Origin: Acidipropionibacterium jensenii DSM 20535
Lineage (GTDB): Bacteria; Actinomycetota; Actinomycetes; Propionibacteriales; Propionibacteriaceae
Assembly: GCF_000425285.1 (NCBI RefSeq)
Contig: NZ_AUDD01000013.1
Span: forward strand, 31,229 to 95,228
Reading direction: 5' to 3'
Length of the DNA: 64,000 nucleotides
Below are positions 44,491 to 52,888 of the stretch, piece by piece. Position 1 is the stretch's first letter; each line of letters opens with the position of its first letter. Below the pieces are notes generated by a model, which was not told where the DNA came from, did not search any database, and saw only the letters and a program-made list of their open reading frames with translations. Made by a program: the position numbers and the translations under genes.

Positions 44491-45597
44491 TCAGTCGAAG
44501 AGGATGACCTGGCGGATGGCGTTGCCGGCGGCCAGGGTGTCCATCGCCTCGTTGATCTGGTCGAGCCGGATCCTGGAGGTGATGAGCTTCTCGACGTGCA
44601 GCTTCCCGTCGATCCACATCTGGGCGTACTTGGGGATGTCGCGGGCCGGCACGGCCGAGCCGAGGTAGCAGCCGATGATGGTGCGGGCCTCGCCGGTGAG
44701 GGCGGCCGGGGAGATCTCGGAGCGGGCGTCGGGGTGGGGCAGGCCGACCGTCACGGTGGTGCCGCCGAGGGCGGTGTAGAGGACGGCGTTCTCGAAGGCG
44801 CGGGGGTGTCCGGCGGCCTCGATGACCACCGGCGCCTTGAGCCCCTTGGCGAGGGCCTCGTCGGGGGTGAAGGCCTGGCTGGCGCCGAACTCCTTGGCCT
44901 CGGCGAGCTTGGCCGGGTTGGCGTCCACGGCGATCACCTCGCCGGTGCCCTGCGCGGCGGCGGTGAGGACGGCCGACATCCCGACCCCGCCCAGACCGAC
45001 CACGACGACGTCGTCGCCGGGTCCAGGGCGTCCGGCGTTGATGACCGCACCGCCGCCGGTGAGGACCGCGCAGCCCAGCACGGCGGCGATCTCACGGGGC
45101 AGTTCGGCGGGCACCGGGACGACGGACTTGCGGTTGACGACCGCGTGGTCGGCGAATCCGGAGACGCCCAGATGGTGCAGGACCGGCTTGCCGTCCCGGT
45201 GCAGCCGGATGCCGCCGCCCAGCAGGGTGCCGGCCGTGTTGGCGGCGGTGCCCGGGATGCAGGGCAGCTTGCCGTCGGTGAGGCATCCGGAGCAGGTGCC
45301 GCAGCGGGGGAGGAAGGCCAGGGTGACGTGCTGACCGACGGTCAGGTCGTCGACCCCGGGGCCGAGCTTCTCGACGATCCCGGTGGACTCGTGGCCCAGC
45401 AGCATGGGCACCGGACGGGGGCGGGCGCCGTTGAGCACCGACAGGTCGGAGTGGCAGATGCCCGATGCGGTGATCCTCACCAGGACCTCGTCCTGCTGGG
45501 GGTCGTCCAGGTCGAGCTGACTGATGCTGATCGGCCGGCTGGACGCGTAGGGGGTCGGGCGTCCGATCTCCTCGAGAACAGCTCCTGTGATCTTCAT
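44491..45597 (-). CDS. Zinc-dependent alcohol dehydrogenase
   Basis: Medium-chain dehydrogenase, 368 residues. The catalytic zinc site has Cys in SGICHSDLS and the GHE motif LLGHESTGIVEKL. Structural zinc cysteines lie in CGTCSGCLTDGKLPC. The NAD fold is VVGLGGVGMSAVLTA. AGGAGA lies before the ATG. It has a 400-bp gap on its upstream side, so it probably has its own promoter, and may oxidise or reduce an aldehyde made in the polyol pathway. The substrate is unknown. Confidence 0.9.
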   Translation of the reverse strand: MKITGAVLEEIGRPTPYASSRPISISQLDLDDPQQDEVLVRITASGICHSDLSVLNGARPRPVPMLLGHESTGIVEKLGPGVDDLTVGQHVTLAFLPRCGTCSGCLTDGKLPCIPGTAANTAGTLLGGGIRLHRDGKPVLHHLGVSGFADHAVVNRKSVVPVPAELPREIAAVLGCAVLTGGGAVINAGRPGPGDDVVVVGLGGVGMSAVLTAAAQGTGEVIAVDANPAKLAEAKEFGASQAFTPDEALAKGLKAPVVIEAAGHPRAFENAVLYTALGGTTVTVGLPHPDARSEISPAALTGEARTIIGCYLGSAVPARDIPKYAQMWIDGKLHVEKLITSRIRLDQINEAMDTLAAGNAIRQVILFD

Positions 45598-45824
45598 CGT
45601 GAATCTCCTTCTCGGCGGTGTGGGACGCCGGTGAGTCGTGGTCCCGGGCAGCCTGTCTCTGCGTGCTCCCGGGCCACCTGATGACGCTAGCGCAGCTAGT
45701 CAGCGGCCTGTTGCCGGGTGCTCGGCGGTGTCCCCCCCCGGGCCGGTTGGGGCAGGGCCGCCCGCGCGTCCTTGCGCGTGCCTGGATCGCCTGTGGTGGC
45801 GTGCAGCAGGGCCGCTGGAAGTGG

Positions 45825-45879
45825 TGATGATGTGTGGAGGTGGTGGGGTGGGCTGATGATGTGTGGAGGTGGTGGGGTG
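45825..45879. repeat. 29-bp-period tandem repeat upstream of the alcohol dehydrogenase
   Basis: A 26-nt block beginning TGATGATGTGTGGAGGTGG occurs at 45825-45850 and again at 45854-45879 without mismatch, within the 400-bp gap 45598-46000 that otherwise shows only a hairpin. Confidence 0.75.
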
Positions 45880-45934
45880 TCCCCGGGGGCGCCTGTAGGT
45901 CATCGCTGGGTCTGTGATGAGCACCCCCGGGGAC
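45879..45934 (-). terminator. Probable terminator after iolD
   Basis: GTCCCCGGGGG (45879-45889) pairs perfectly with CCCCCGGGGAC (45924-45934), 34-nt loop, about 70 bp after the iolD stop. The long loop lowers confidence. Confidence 0.5.
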
Positions 45935-46000
45935 GGGGCGGCTGCTGGAGCCCGAGGACCCCTGAGCGGCCGCCCCCCTGGACGGGGAGGGACCTCTCCG

Positions 46001-47905
46001 TCAGTTCGTGGCCGGCTCCACGTAGAGCCGCTGCTGCTCGCGGCCCTTCATGTAGACCTCGTGGGCCTTCTGGCTGGACTCGATGTGCGAGACCTCGGGA
46101 GTGGCGACCTCCCAGAAGCCCTCGGAACCGAACCGTCCGACCGGATCCACCGGGACGTAGATCGCGGTGATCTCGGTGGCGGCCTTGGCCTTGTCGAGGG
46201 CCTCGCGCAGCTCGTCGGCGGTCTCCACCGAGTAGGTGGTGACGCCGTAGCCGCGCAGGATGGCCGCGAAGTCGATCTCCAGGGGACGGGAGGTGTCCTG
46301 CCGGCCGTCCTCGCCGCGGTGGAAGAAGGTCGTCTCGAAGCCCTGGGAGCCGACGGCCACCGACAGCGAGTTGATCGAGCCGAAGCCCTTGTTGTCGACG
46401 ACCAGCAGGATGATCTTCTCCTGCTCCTGGATCGCGGTGAGCACGTCCTGGTGGTACATCAGGAAGGATCCGTCACCGATGAAGGTGAAGATCTCGCGGC
46501 TCGGGTCGCCGATCCGCATGCCGAGGCCGGCCGGGATCTCGTAGCCCATGCAGGAGTAGCCGTACTCCACGCCGTAGCCGAGCGGGGAACCGGGCTTCCA
46601 CAGCCGGTGCAGATCGCCGGGGATGGAGCCGGCGGCGTTGAGGACGACGTCGCGCGGGCCGGCTGCCTCGTTGACGATGCCGACGACCTCGGTCTGGCTG
46701 AGGATCTTCGCGCCCGGCTCGGGGGCGATGAGCGTGGCGACCTCGTCGCGCTGCTGCTGGGCGACCTCGGCGACGTGCGCGCGGTAGTCGGCCGGGACGG
46801 TCCAGCCCTTCAGCTTCTCGGTGAGCTCCTTGAGGGACTCCCGGGCATCGCCGACGACCGGGATCGCCGACTCCTTCTGGGCGTCGAAGGGGAAGACGTT
46901 GATGTTGACGAAGGTGGCGTCGGGGTTCTGGAACAGGGTGTTGGAGGCCGAGGTGAAGTCGGTGTAGCGGGTGCCGATGCCGATCACCAGATCCGCCTCG
47001 TTGCCCACTCGGTTGGCGAACTTCATGCCGGAGGAGCCGATGGCCCCGATGGCCAGCTCGTGATCGAAGGGCAGCGAGGCCTTGCCGGACTGGGTGACGC
47101 CGACCGGGATCCCGGTGGCCTCCACGAAGGTCTTGAGCTCCTCGGTGGCATCGGAGTAGATCACTCCGCCGCCGGCGATGATGACGGGCTTCTCGGCCTT
47201 GCTGATGGCCTTGGCGGCGGCCTCCAGGGAGGCGACGTCGGCGCGGTTGCGGTCGACGTGCCAGGTGCGGGGGGCCAGCAGTGCGGCCGGGAAGTCGTAG
47301 GCCTCGGCCTGGACGTCCTGGGGCAGGGAGATCGTCACGGCGCCGGTGTTGGCCGGGTCGGTGAGGGTGCGCATGGCGCCCAGCAGGGCGTTGGCCAGCT
47401 GCTCGGGGCGGTTGATCCGCTCCCAGAAGCGGGAGACGGAGCGCAGCGAGTCGTTGGTGGAGGTGGAGGTGCCGCGCTCGTCCTCGATCTGCTGGAGCAC
47501 CGAGCCGGTGCGGCGGGTGGCGAAGATGTCGCTGGGGAAGAGCAGCAGGGGCAGCCGGTTGGAGGTTGCCGTTCCGGCGGCGGTGACCAGGTTGGCCGAG
47601 CCGGGGCCGATCGAGGTGGTGACGGCCATCGCGCCGAGCCGGTTGCGCATCTTGGCGTAGCCGATCGCGATGTCGCCCATGCCCTGCTCGTTGCGGCCCT
47701 GGATGAAGCGCAGCTTGCCGGCCTCCTCCAGCAGGGCCTGTCCCAGACCGCCGCAGTTGCCGTGGCCGAAGATGCCGAGCACGCCGCCGAAGAAGGGCTC
47801 GGAGTGGCCGTCGCGTTCGACCTGCTGGACCTCGAGGAACTTGACGATGGCCTGGGTCACGGTCAGCCGGACGGTGTCGTGAGGTCCGTAGCTGGTTGTT
47901 GACAT
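46001..47905 (-). CDS. iolD: 3D-(3,5/4)-trihydroxycyclohexane-1,2-dione hydrolase
   Basis: Thiamine-diphosphate enzyme of 634 residues that opens the inositol-derived ring to 5-deoxy-D-glucuronate. The N-terminal domain has FGHGNCGGLGQALLEE and GRNEQGMGDIAIGYAK (catalytic Glu). The C-terminal ThDP motif runs GDGSFLMYHQDVLTAIQEQE to VDNKGFGSIN. Standard length for IolD. It is separated from the tkt genes by a hairpin and a likely promoter, so it is probably transcribed alone or with the alcohol dehydrogenase. Confidence 0.96.
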   Translation of the reverse strand: MSTTSYGPHDTVRLTVTQAIVKFLEVQQVERDGHSEPFFGGVLGIFGHGNCGGLGQALLEEAGKLRFIQGRNEQGMGDIAIGYAKMRNRLGAMAVTTSIGPGSANLVTAAGTATSNRLPLLLFPSDIFATRRTGSVLQQIEDERGTSTSTNDSLRSVSRFWERINRPEQLANALLGAMRTLTDPANTGAVTISLPQDVQAEAYDFPAALLAPRTWHVDRNRADVASLEAAAKAISKAEKPVIIAGGGVIYSDATEELKTFVEATGIPVGVTQSGKASLPFDHELAIGAIGSSGMKFANRVGNEADLVIGIGTRYTDFTSASNTLFQNPDATFVNINVFPFDAQKESAIPVVGDARESLKELTEKLKGWTVPADYRAHVAEVAQQQRDEVATLIAPEPGAKILSQTEVVGIVNEAAGPRDVVLNAAGSIPGDLHRLWKPGSPLGYGVEYGYSCMGYEIPAGLGMRIGDPSREIFTFIGDGSFLMYHQDVLTAIQEQEKIILLVVDNKGFGSINSLSVAVGSQGFETTFFHRGEDGRQDTSRPLEIDFAAILRGYGVTTYSVETADELREALDKAKAATEITAIYVPVDPVGRFGSEGFWEVATPEVSHIESSQKAHEVYMKGREQQRLYVEPATN

Positions 47906-48025
47906 TGGAATTCCTTCCCCGCATGTGGAGATCTGGCGACAGCTGTGTCGCGGGATGGGGGCTGTTGTGTGGACCCGTCTGCCGTGTCGGGGCCAGGAGC
48001 AGCACTCGTGCTGGATTGTCAGGTG

Positions 48026-48072
48026 AGTCCTCCAGCAGGACTAAACATATCAGTCAGTGGACACCGAGTCTT
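48026..48072 (-). promoter_or_regulatory. Candidate iolD promoter with dyad
   Basis: On the minus strand AAGACT (48072-48067), 17 bp, TATGTT (48049-48044); immediately downstream AGTCCT-CCAGC-AGGACT (48026-48042) is a 6-5-6 inverted repeat that could be an operator. The -35 is weak and overlaps the hairpin of the upstream operon. Confidence 0.4.
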
Positions 48073-48096
48073 CTCGGCAGGTGGGTCCTGCCGAGA
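48072..48096 (-). terminator. Terminator of the transketolase operon
   Basis: TCTCGGCAGG (48072-48081) pairs perfectly with CCTGCCGAGA (48087-48096), 5-nt loop, 16 bp after the tktB stop. Confidence 0.75.
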
Positions 48097-48111
48097 GCCC
48101 GGTGCCGCTGG

Positions 48112-49047
48112 TCACTTCGCGGCGAGGACCTTCCGGGCTGCCTTGGCGATCCACGGGGCCGACAGGTGGTACTCGTCGAGGAGGAAGTCGAGGGGTCCGA
48201 CCTGACCGACCCGGTCGTGCACCCCGATCCGGGTGATCGGAACCGGATGGGCCTCGGAGACGACCTCGGAGACGGCGTCTCCCAGGCCCCCGACCACGCT
48301 CGCGTTGTCGCAGGTGACCGTCGCACCGGTGCGGCCGACGGAGGCCAGGATGGTCTCGGCGTCGAGCGGCTTGACGGTGTGGACGTCGATCACCTCGGCG
48401 TGGACGCCCTCCTTGTCGAGGATCTCGGCGGCCTTCATGGCCTCCAGCAGCTCGACCCCGGAGGCGATCAGGGAGACGTCGGTGCCCTCGCGGACGATCT
48501 CGGCGCGACCCAGCTTGAGGTCGGGGTGCTCCGGGTAGATGTTGTGGCGCTTCTTGCGGAAGGAGCGGATGTAGACCGGTGCCGGGTCGGCGGCGATCTG
48601 CGGCAGCAGGACCTCCATGGAGTGCGGATCGGCGGGCTCGACGACCTTGAACCCGGCCATCGACCGCATGATGGCGACGTCCTCGAAGGACATGTGGGTG
48701 CCGCCGTTGATCTGCGCGGAGACCCCCGGGTCCCCGCCGATGACCTTGACCGGCTGCTTGGCGAAGGCCACCGAGACCATCAGCTGGTCGCAGGCGCGAC
48801 GGCTGGTGAACGCGGTGAAGGAGGCGATGAAGGGGATGAACCCGGAGCTGGCCAGACCGGCGGCGAAGGAGGTCATGTTGGCCTCCTGGATGCCGACGTC
48901 GTAGCAGCGGTCCGGGTGGGCCTTGATGACGGCCGAGGTGCCGAGGGCCCCGGCGAGGTCGGCGTTGACGAGCAGGATCCGCTCGTCCTCGTCCATCAGC
49001 CTGTTGAGGGTTGCGCCGAGTGCGGCGCGCATCTCCTGGTCAGGCAT
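48112..49047 (-). CDS. Transketolase, C-terminal subunit
   Basis: Pyrimidine-binding and C-terminal domains of a split transketolase, 311 residues. Family marks: VGIQEANMTSFAAGLASSG with the conserved Glu (about 71-90), DQLMVSVAF, GGTHMSFEDVAIMRSM and the C-terminal transketolase domain. It starts 1 bp after the stop of the N-terminal subunit. Split transketolases of this kind recur in dedicated sugar-acid and deoxysugar clusters, which makes a specialised substrate more likely than a pentose-phosphate role (inference). Confidence 0.93.
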   Translation of the reverse strand: MPDQEMRAALGATLNRLMDEDERILLVNADLAGALGTSAVIKAHPDRCYDVGIQEANMTSFAAGLASSGFIPFIASFTAFTSRRACDQLMVSVAFAKQPVKVIGGDPGVSAQINGGTHMSFEDVAIMRSMAGFKVVEPADPHSMEVLLPQIAADPAPVYIRSFRKKRHNIYPEHPDLKLGRAEIVREGTDVSLIASGVELLEAMKAAEILDKEGVHAEVIDVHTVKPLDAETILASVGRTGATVTCDNASVVGGLGDAVSEVVSEAHPVPITRIGVHDRVGQVGPLDFLLDEYHLSAPWIAKAARKVLAAK

Positions 49048-49048
49048 G

Positions 49049-49906
49049 TCAGTTCTCCTCGTTGAGCTCGGCGACCCCGGCCCGGACCTGCTCGGGGGTG
49101 ATGGGCATGGAGTGGTTGGCGACTCCGGCGGCCTCGACGAAGGAGACCCCGTGGCCCTTGTGGGTGCGCATGATGATCATCGAGGGCTGGCCCTGGTGCT
49201 GCTCGGCGGTGGTGAGGGCGCGGTCGATGGCGTCGACGTCGTGGCCGTCGATGACCTGGACGAACCAGCGGAAGGCCCGCCACTTCTCGTCCAGCGGGGC
49301 GATGTCGTTGATGTCGTGGACGTAGCCGTCGATGCACATGTCGTTGTAGTCGGTGATGGCGATGAGGTTGTCCATCTTGCGCTGGGCGGCCCACAGGCCG
49401 GCCTCCCAGACCTGGCCCTCCTGGGACTCGCCGTCGCCGAGGATGACGTAGGTCCGTGCTCCCTTGCCGCGGCGGCGCTGCGCCTCGGCGATGCCGGTCG
49501 CCGCCGAGAATCCCTGGCCCAGGGACCCGCTGGTCATGTCGACCCCGGGGGTCTTGTTCATGTCGGGATGGCTGGGTAGCCGGGTGCCGGGCTGATTGAG
49601 GGTGAGCAGTTCGGCCGGGTCGAAGTAGCCGAAGTGGGCGAGGGTGGCGTAGTAGCCGGGGCCCGAGTGGCCCTTCGACAGCACGAAGCGGTCGCGGTCC
49701 GGGTCGTCCTTGGTGGCCGGGGTCTGGCGAAGGTGCCGGGAGTAGATCGTGACCAGCGCCTCGACCATCGACAGGGAGCCGCCGATGTGGCCGCTTCCCA
49801 GGCTGCCGATCTCTCGGAGGATGGAGGCTCTCACCTCGCGGCAGGTCTGTTCCAGGTCGCTCCGCTGTTCTGCGGTGAGCGACGACTGGGTGCTCAACAC
49901 GGTCAT
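49049..49906 (-). CDS. Transketolase, N-terminal (ThDP-binding) subunit
   Basis: 285 residues covering the thiamine-diphosphate domain. Conserved blocks: GHIGGSLSMVEALVTIY (about 40-56), FVLSKGHSGPGYYATLAHFG, and ThDP motif ILGDGESQEGQVWEAGLWAA with ITDYNDMCIDG. AGGAGGAG precedes the ATG. First gene of the two-gene operon with tktB, driven by a promoter at about 50000-50028. Needs the second subunit for activity. Confidence 0.93.
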   Translation of the reverse strand: MTVLSTQSSLTAEQRSDLEQTCREVRASILREIGSLGSGHIGGSLSMVEALVTIYSRHLRQTPATKDDPDRDRFVLSKGHSGPGYYATLAHFGYFDPAELLTLNQPGTRLPSHPDMNKTPGVDMTSGSLGQGFSAATGIAEAQRRRGKGARTYVILGDGESQEGQVWEAGLWAAQRKMDNLIAITDYNDMCIDGYVHDINDIAPLDEKWRAFRWFVQVIDGHDVDAIDRALTTAEQHQGQPSMIIMRTHKGHGVSFVEAAGVANHSMPITPEQVRAGVAELNEEN

Positions 49907-49999
49907 GTTCTCCTCCTGGCATGCGCACCATGCGACGTTGCGATTGGCGCTTCAGTCTGTGTCGGAGTCTAGGTGTGACGCTGTCCCCGACAGCTCCAG

Positions 50000-50029
50000 A
50001 TAGTATCAATCAATAGACGGGATGTCTAT
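50000..50029 (-). promoter_or_regulatory. Promoter and operator of the transketolase operon
   Basis: On the minus strand TAGACA (50028-50023), 17 bp, TACTAT (50005-50000). A perfect 6-5-6 inverted repeat ATAGAC-GGGAT-GTCTAT (50013-50029) covers the -35. The layout (TAGACA box plus dyad over the promoter) parallels the iolE promoter, though the dyad sequences differ. Confidence 0.6.
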
Positions 50030-50188
50030 CCATTGAGAGCAGGGACTCGGCTTGTGGATCGCGGGGGAGACGGAGTCCGGGCGTGCCCGGGAGCGCCTGG
50101 TGAGAGCGTGGTCGATTGTCCGGGGTGCCGGTGGGTGATTGTCCGGCCAAGGGGGCCGGGGGGGGGCGAGCGTGGGCGGCCGGGGACA

Positions 50189-50296
50189 GCCGGGTGTGGT
50201 CGGTCGCCGCTGCCGGCCGCAGCCGTCTCACCCCACCCGGATATGGCCGGTGTGGTCGGGCACCGCTGCCATGTGCAGCCGTCTCACCCCACCCGG
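50189..50296. repeat. 56-bp-period tandem repeat
   Basis: A 22-nt block starting GCAGCCGTCTCACCCCACCC occurs at 50219-50240 and 50275-50296; the intervening GGCCGGTGTGGTCGG also has a partial upstream copy near 50189. It fills much of the 435-bp gap 49907-50341 between the transketolase operon and the DUF1707 gene. Confidence 0.7.
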
Positions 50297-50341
50297 GTAC
50301 GGCCGGTCTGCGCGGGGGACCGTCGGGAATGTGGGTGCGGA

Positions 50342-51016
50342 TCAGTCGTGCCCGAACCAGTGACGCAGCTTCTTGAGGAAGGACTTGTGCTCGGGTCCGT
50401 AGACCCGCACGTCACCGAGGGCCATGAAACCGGTGAGTGTCACCGTCGGCGCGCTGGCGGGACACGGCGGCATGCCGTGCAGCTTGCTGTCGCCCAGGAA
50501 CCGGCTGGTCTGGTCGATGACCCGGATTCCCTCCGGCACCATGAGAATGACGTCGCCCATGAAGGAGTGGATCTCGACCTCGACGTCGTGGGCCGCCATC
50601 GACATCTGGGTGAGGTCCAGGCGGACGTCGCCCAGTCCGTTGGAGATCTCGGTGTGGACGGCCAGGATCGATCCCGCACCCCGGTTGACGTCGCCGATCA
50701 TGGTCGAGATCCGGTCCTGCTGGGTGCCCGGAATGATCGGCGGCAGGGCGGAGGCGCGGTCGGTCGGCACCAGGGCCATGCCCGCCGGCGCGCCTGCTGA
50801 GGGCATCACCGTCTCGAGGGGGGCGAGGTCTCCGACCAGCGGCGCGATGTCGGAGACGGTCCGCGCGTCGAGGGCCGCGGTCATCCGTTCGCCGTGCTCG
50901 GACTGGTCCAGCCGCCCATCTGCGTAGGCGTCGTCGAGAAGATCGGCGAGCCGGGCCCGGTCGGCGTCGCTGATTCGCATCTGCGGGTCATTGTCGGCGG
51001 GGGGCATCTCGGTCAT
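50342..51016 (-). CDS. DUF1707 / LiaF-like membrane-stress protein
   Basis: 224 residues. The N-terminal DUF1707 (SHOCT-like) domain reads MRISDADRARLADLLDDAYA (about 13-32) and continues DGRLDQSEHGERMTAALDARTVSDIAPL. The C-terminal half is a cell-wall-active/LiaF-like beta domain (VEVEIHSFMGDVILMVPEGI). No clear transmembrane helix is present. TAGGCT lies seven bases before the ATG with no Shine-Dalgarno. Widespread in actinobacteria, role unknown; LiaF relatives sense envelope stress. Confidence 0.83.
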   Translation of the reverse strand: MTEMPPADNDPQMRISDADRARLADLLDDAYADGRLDQSEHGERMTAALDARTVSDIAPLVGDLAPLETVMPSAGAPAGMALVPTDRASALPPIIPGTQQDRISTMIGDVNRGAGSILAVHTEISNGLGDVRLDLTQMSMAAHDVEVEIHSFMGDVILMVPEGIRVIDQTSRFLGDSKLHGMPPCPASAPTVTLTGFMALGDVRVYGPEHKSFLKKLRHWFGHD

Positions 51017-51264
51017 GGGTCTAAGCCTAGAAGGTGGACGGCCAGGGGGCGGGGTGCTCGGTTGTTCATTGGTCTTCCATCGGTGGCTCGATGACGTCTC
51101 GGCGTCGACTCGTCGGTGCTGTGGCGTGCGCTGGTGAGGGCTCGGTGTCGGGTGCAGTTGCTCGGCGACGTCCTTGTCGACTTCGGCGCCGCGCGCTCGC
51201 GCGCGTCGTAGGCTGAGCGGAACGGTGCATCACCGGATGCCCGGAGGTCCGGGAGGGACGACGG

Positions 51265-51504
51265 ATGATTGCCATGAGAGCGGCACGTACACGATGGGCC
51301 GACCTCTCCAGGCCGGTGCGGACCGGTCTGGTGCTGGCCGGAGGCGTCGAGGCGGCCCTGCGGGCCTGGAGCCTGGGGGATCTCGCCCGGCGTCCGGCCG
51401 AGAAGGTGCGCGGGCACAAGGGGTTGTGGGCGCTGAGTCTGATGACGGTGAACTCGGTGGGTGTGCTCCCGCTGGTCTACCTCACCAGGGGTCGTCGGCG
51501 CTGA
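51265..51504 (+). CDS. Small membrane protein, PLDc_N-like
   Basis: 79 residues with two hydrophobic segments (TGLVLAGGVEAALRAWSLGD, and GLWALSLMTVNSVGVLPLVYL) ending in TRGRRR. The second half resembles the phospholipase-D N-terminal (PLDc_N) membrane motif WxLxxxxxxxxGxLxYLxxGR seen in small actinobacterial proteins. GGGAGGG precedes the ATG. It stands alone; the function is unknown. Confidence 0.6.
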   Translation: MIAMRAARTRWADLSRPVRTGLVLAGGVEAALRAWSLGDLARRPAEKVRGHKGLWALSLMTVNSVGVLPLVYLTRGRRR

Positions 51505-51564
51505 CCTCGGTCGACGCGCCCTCTCGGATCGGCGTCGGGAGGGTGAGCCAACGGTGAGAAGTCT

Positions 51565-51632
51565 GCTCCAGGTCAGTGCGGGTTCGCTCCAGGTCAGTGC
51601 GGGTTCGCTCCAGGTCGGTGCGGGTTCGCTCC
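51565..51632. repeat. 21-bp tandem repeat, about 3.2 copies
   Basis: Unit starting GCTCCAGGTCAGTGCGGGTT recurs at 51565, 51586, 51607 (one change) and in part at 51628, between the small membrane protein and the AEC permease. The period is seven codons, but no real gene covers it. Confidence 0.8.
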
Positions 51633-51753
51633 GGGGGCACTGTGTGGGTGGCGCGTGCGACCACTTCCCGAATGCCCCGGCATGCGCCGAGTCCCTCGGT
51701 GGTTGTTAACTGATGAGGTCGTCGCTCCCCGATCCAGGACCTGGTGAAACCCG

Positions 51754-52686
51754 TTGACCGTCATCGCCGAGAATGTCATCGCCCTGGCTGTCGTCATCGC
51801 TGTCGGATGGTTGCTGCGCAGGACCGGTGCGATCGGTCCCCAGGCCGGCCGGGTGCTCTCCAGCTTCGTCTACTGGTCGGCCGCCCCGGCGTTGTTGTTC
51901 TACTCGATAGCCGAGACCCCGATCAATCAGGTCGTGGGTCGGCCGTTGGCGGTCGCCGCCATCTCGGGGCTGGTGACCGCCGTCCTGTTCGCCCTGGTCG
52001 CTCGCCTGTTCATGAAGGCCGATGTCGGGCAGGTGGTGCTGGGGGCGATGTCGGCGTCGCTGAACAATGCCGCCTACATCGGCATTCCGATCGGCATCTA
52101 CGTGCTGGGACACGCCTCCTACGGAGTGCCCGTGATGATCTTTCAGCTCGGATTCCTCACCCCGACGTTCTACGTGCTGTCAGACCTGGTCGGCAGCCAC
52201 ACCCGTCCGACGGTGTCCGGGGTGTTCACGCGGATCTTCACCAACCCGATGGTGATCGCGGCGATGCTGGGGTTCCTGGTCTCGGCCTTCGATCTGCACC
52301 CACCGTCCCTGGTGGTCACCACCTCGCACCTGATCGGTGACGCGGCACCGGGAACCGTGCTCATCGCGCTGGGTGCCTCCCTGGTCGGGCAGACCTTCTC
52401 CATGCACTCCCTGGACGGCCGGTTGGCCGGGCTGGCCACGGGCTTCAAGCTCGTCGTCCAGCCGCTCGTCGGGTTCGGCGCCGGTCTGGCCCTGGGGCTG
52501 AGCGGGCACGCACTGATGGCGGTGACGATCATGGCGGGGCTGCCCACCGCCCAGAACGCCTTCATCGCGGCCACTCGGGCGAAGGTGGGGGAGAAGATCG
52601 CCGAGGTGACCGTTGTCATCACGACCATCGGCTCCCTCCCGCTGACTGTTCTCACCGCGTCCCTGTTCCTCCACCTGGGGGCCTGA
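51754..52686 (+). CDS. AEC-family (auxin efflux carrier type) permease
   Basis: Ten-helix membrane transporter of 310 residues. Family marks: FVYWSAAPALLFYSIAETPI in helix 2, SLNNAAYIGIPIGIYVLG in helix 4, and the symmetrical LPTAQNAFIAATRAKV near residue 270. Bacterial relatives carry malate, malonate or other organic acids. The TTG start at 51754 is the only one near the first helix (VIALAVVIAVGWLL); no strong ribosome site. Followed by an intergenic inverted repeat of subfamily B. Confidence 0.85.
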   Translation: MTVIAENVIALAVVIAVGWLLRRTGAIGPQAGRVLSSFVYWSAAPALLFYSIAETPINQVVGRPLAVAAISGLVTAVLFALVARLFMKADVGQVVLGAMSASLNNAAYIGIPIGIYVLGHASYGVPVMIFQLGFLTPTFYVLSDLVGSHTRPTVSGVFTRIFTNPMVIAAMLGFLVSAFDLHPPSLVVTTSHLIGDAAPGTVLIALGASLVGQTFSMHSLDGRLAGLATGFKLVVQPLVGFGAGLALGLSGHALMAVTIMAGLPTAQNAFIAATRAKVGEKIAEVTVVITTIGSLPLTVLTASLFLHLGA

Positions 52687-52739
52687 GCCGGGTCCCTGGT
52701 GCGATGGGGAAGCGCCCGATCCCGGGCGGGTGGTTTCGA

Positions 52740-52817
52740 GTGCACATTTCACTCGCTGAAGTGGCCCCTCCGGCTTGCTCTCGCGCTCGAGGGCCGTTCG
52801 GTGAGTGAAATGTGCAC
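52740..52817. repeat. Intergenic inverted repeat, subfamily B, copy 1
   Basis: The 21-bp arm starting GTGCACATTTCACTCGCTGA (52740-52760) is inverted at 52797-52817 with 19 of 21 matching. Lies between the convergent AEC permease and DUF1648 genes. It shares the TTTCACTCGC core with subfamily A but has a longer arm and another interior (GTGGCCCCTCCGGC). Confidence 0.8.
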
Positions 52818-52888
52818 CGGAGTGCTGACTCTGGAGAGCTGACGGGAGGCGACCCGGGGCGGTGCGGGGTCGAACCAGGCTCGTCTCC

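Noticed and set aside
45914..47902. 662-codon plus-strand frame opposite iolD
   Set aside because: Low-complexity Gly/Leu/Val/Asp shadow of iolD, which is fully conserved on the other strand.
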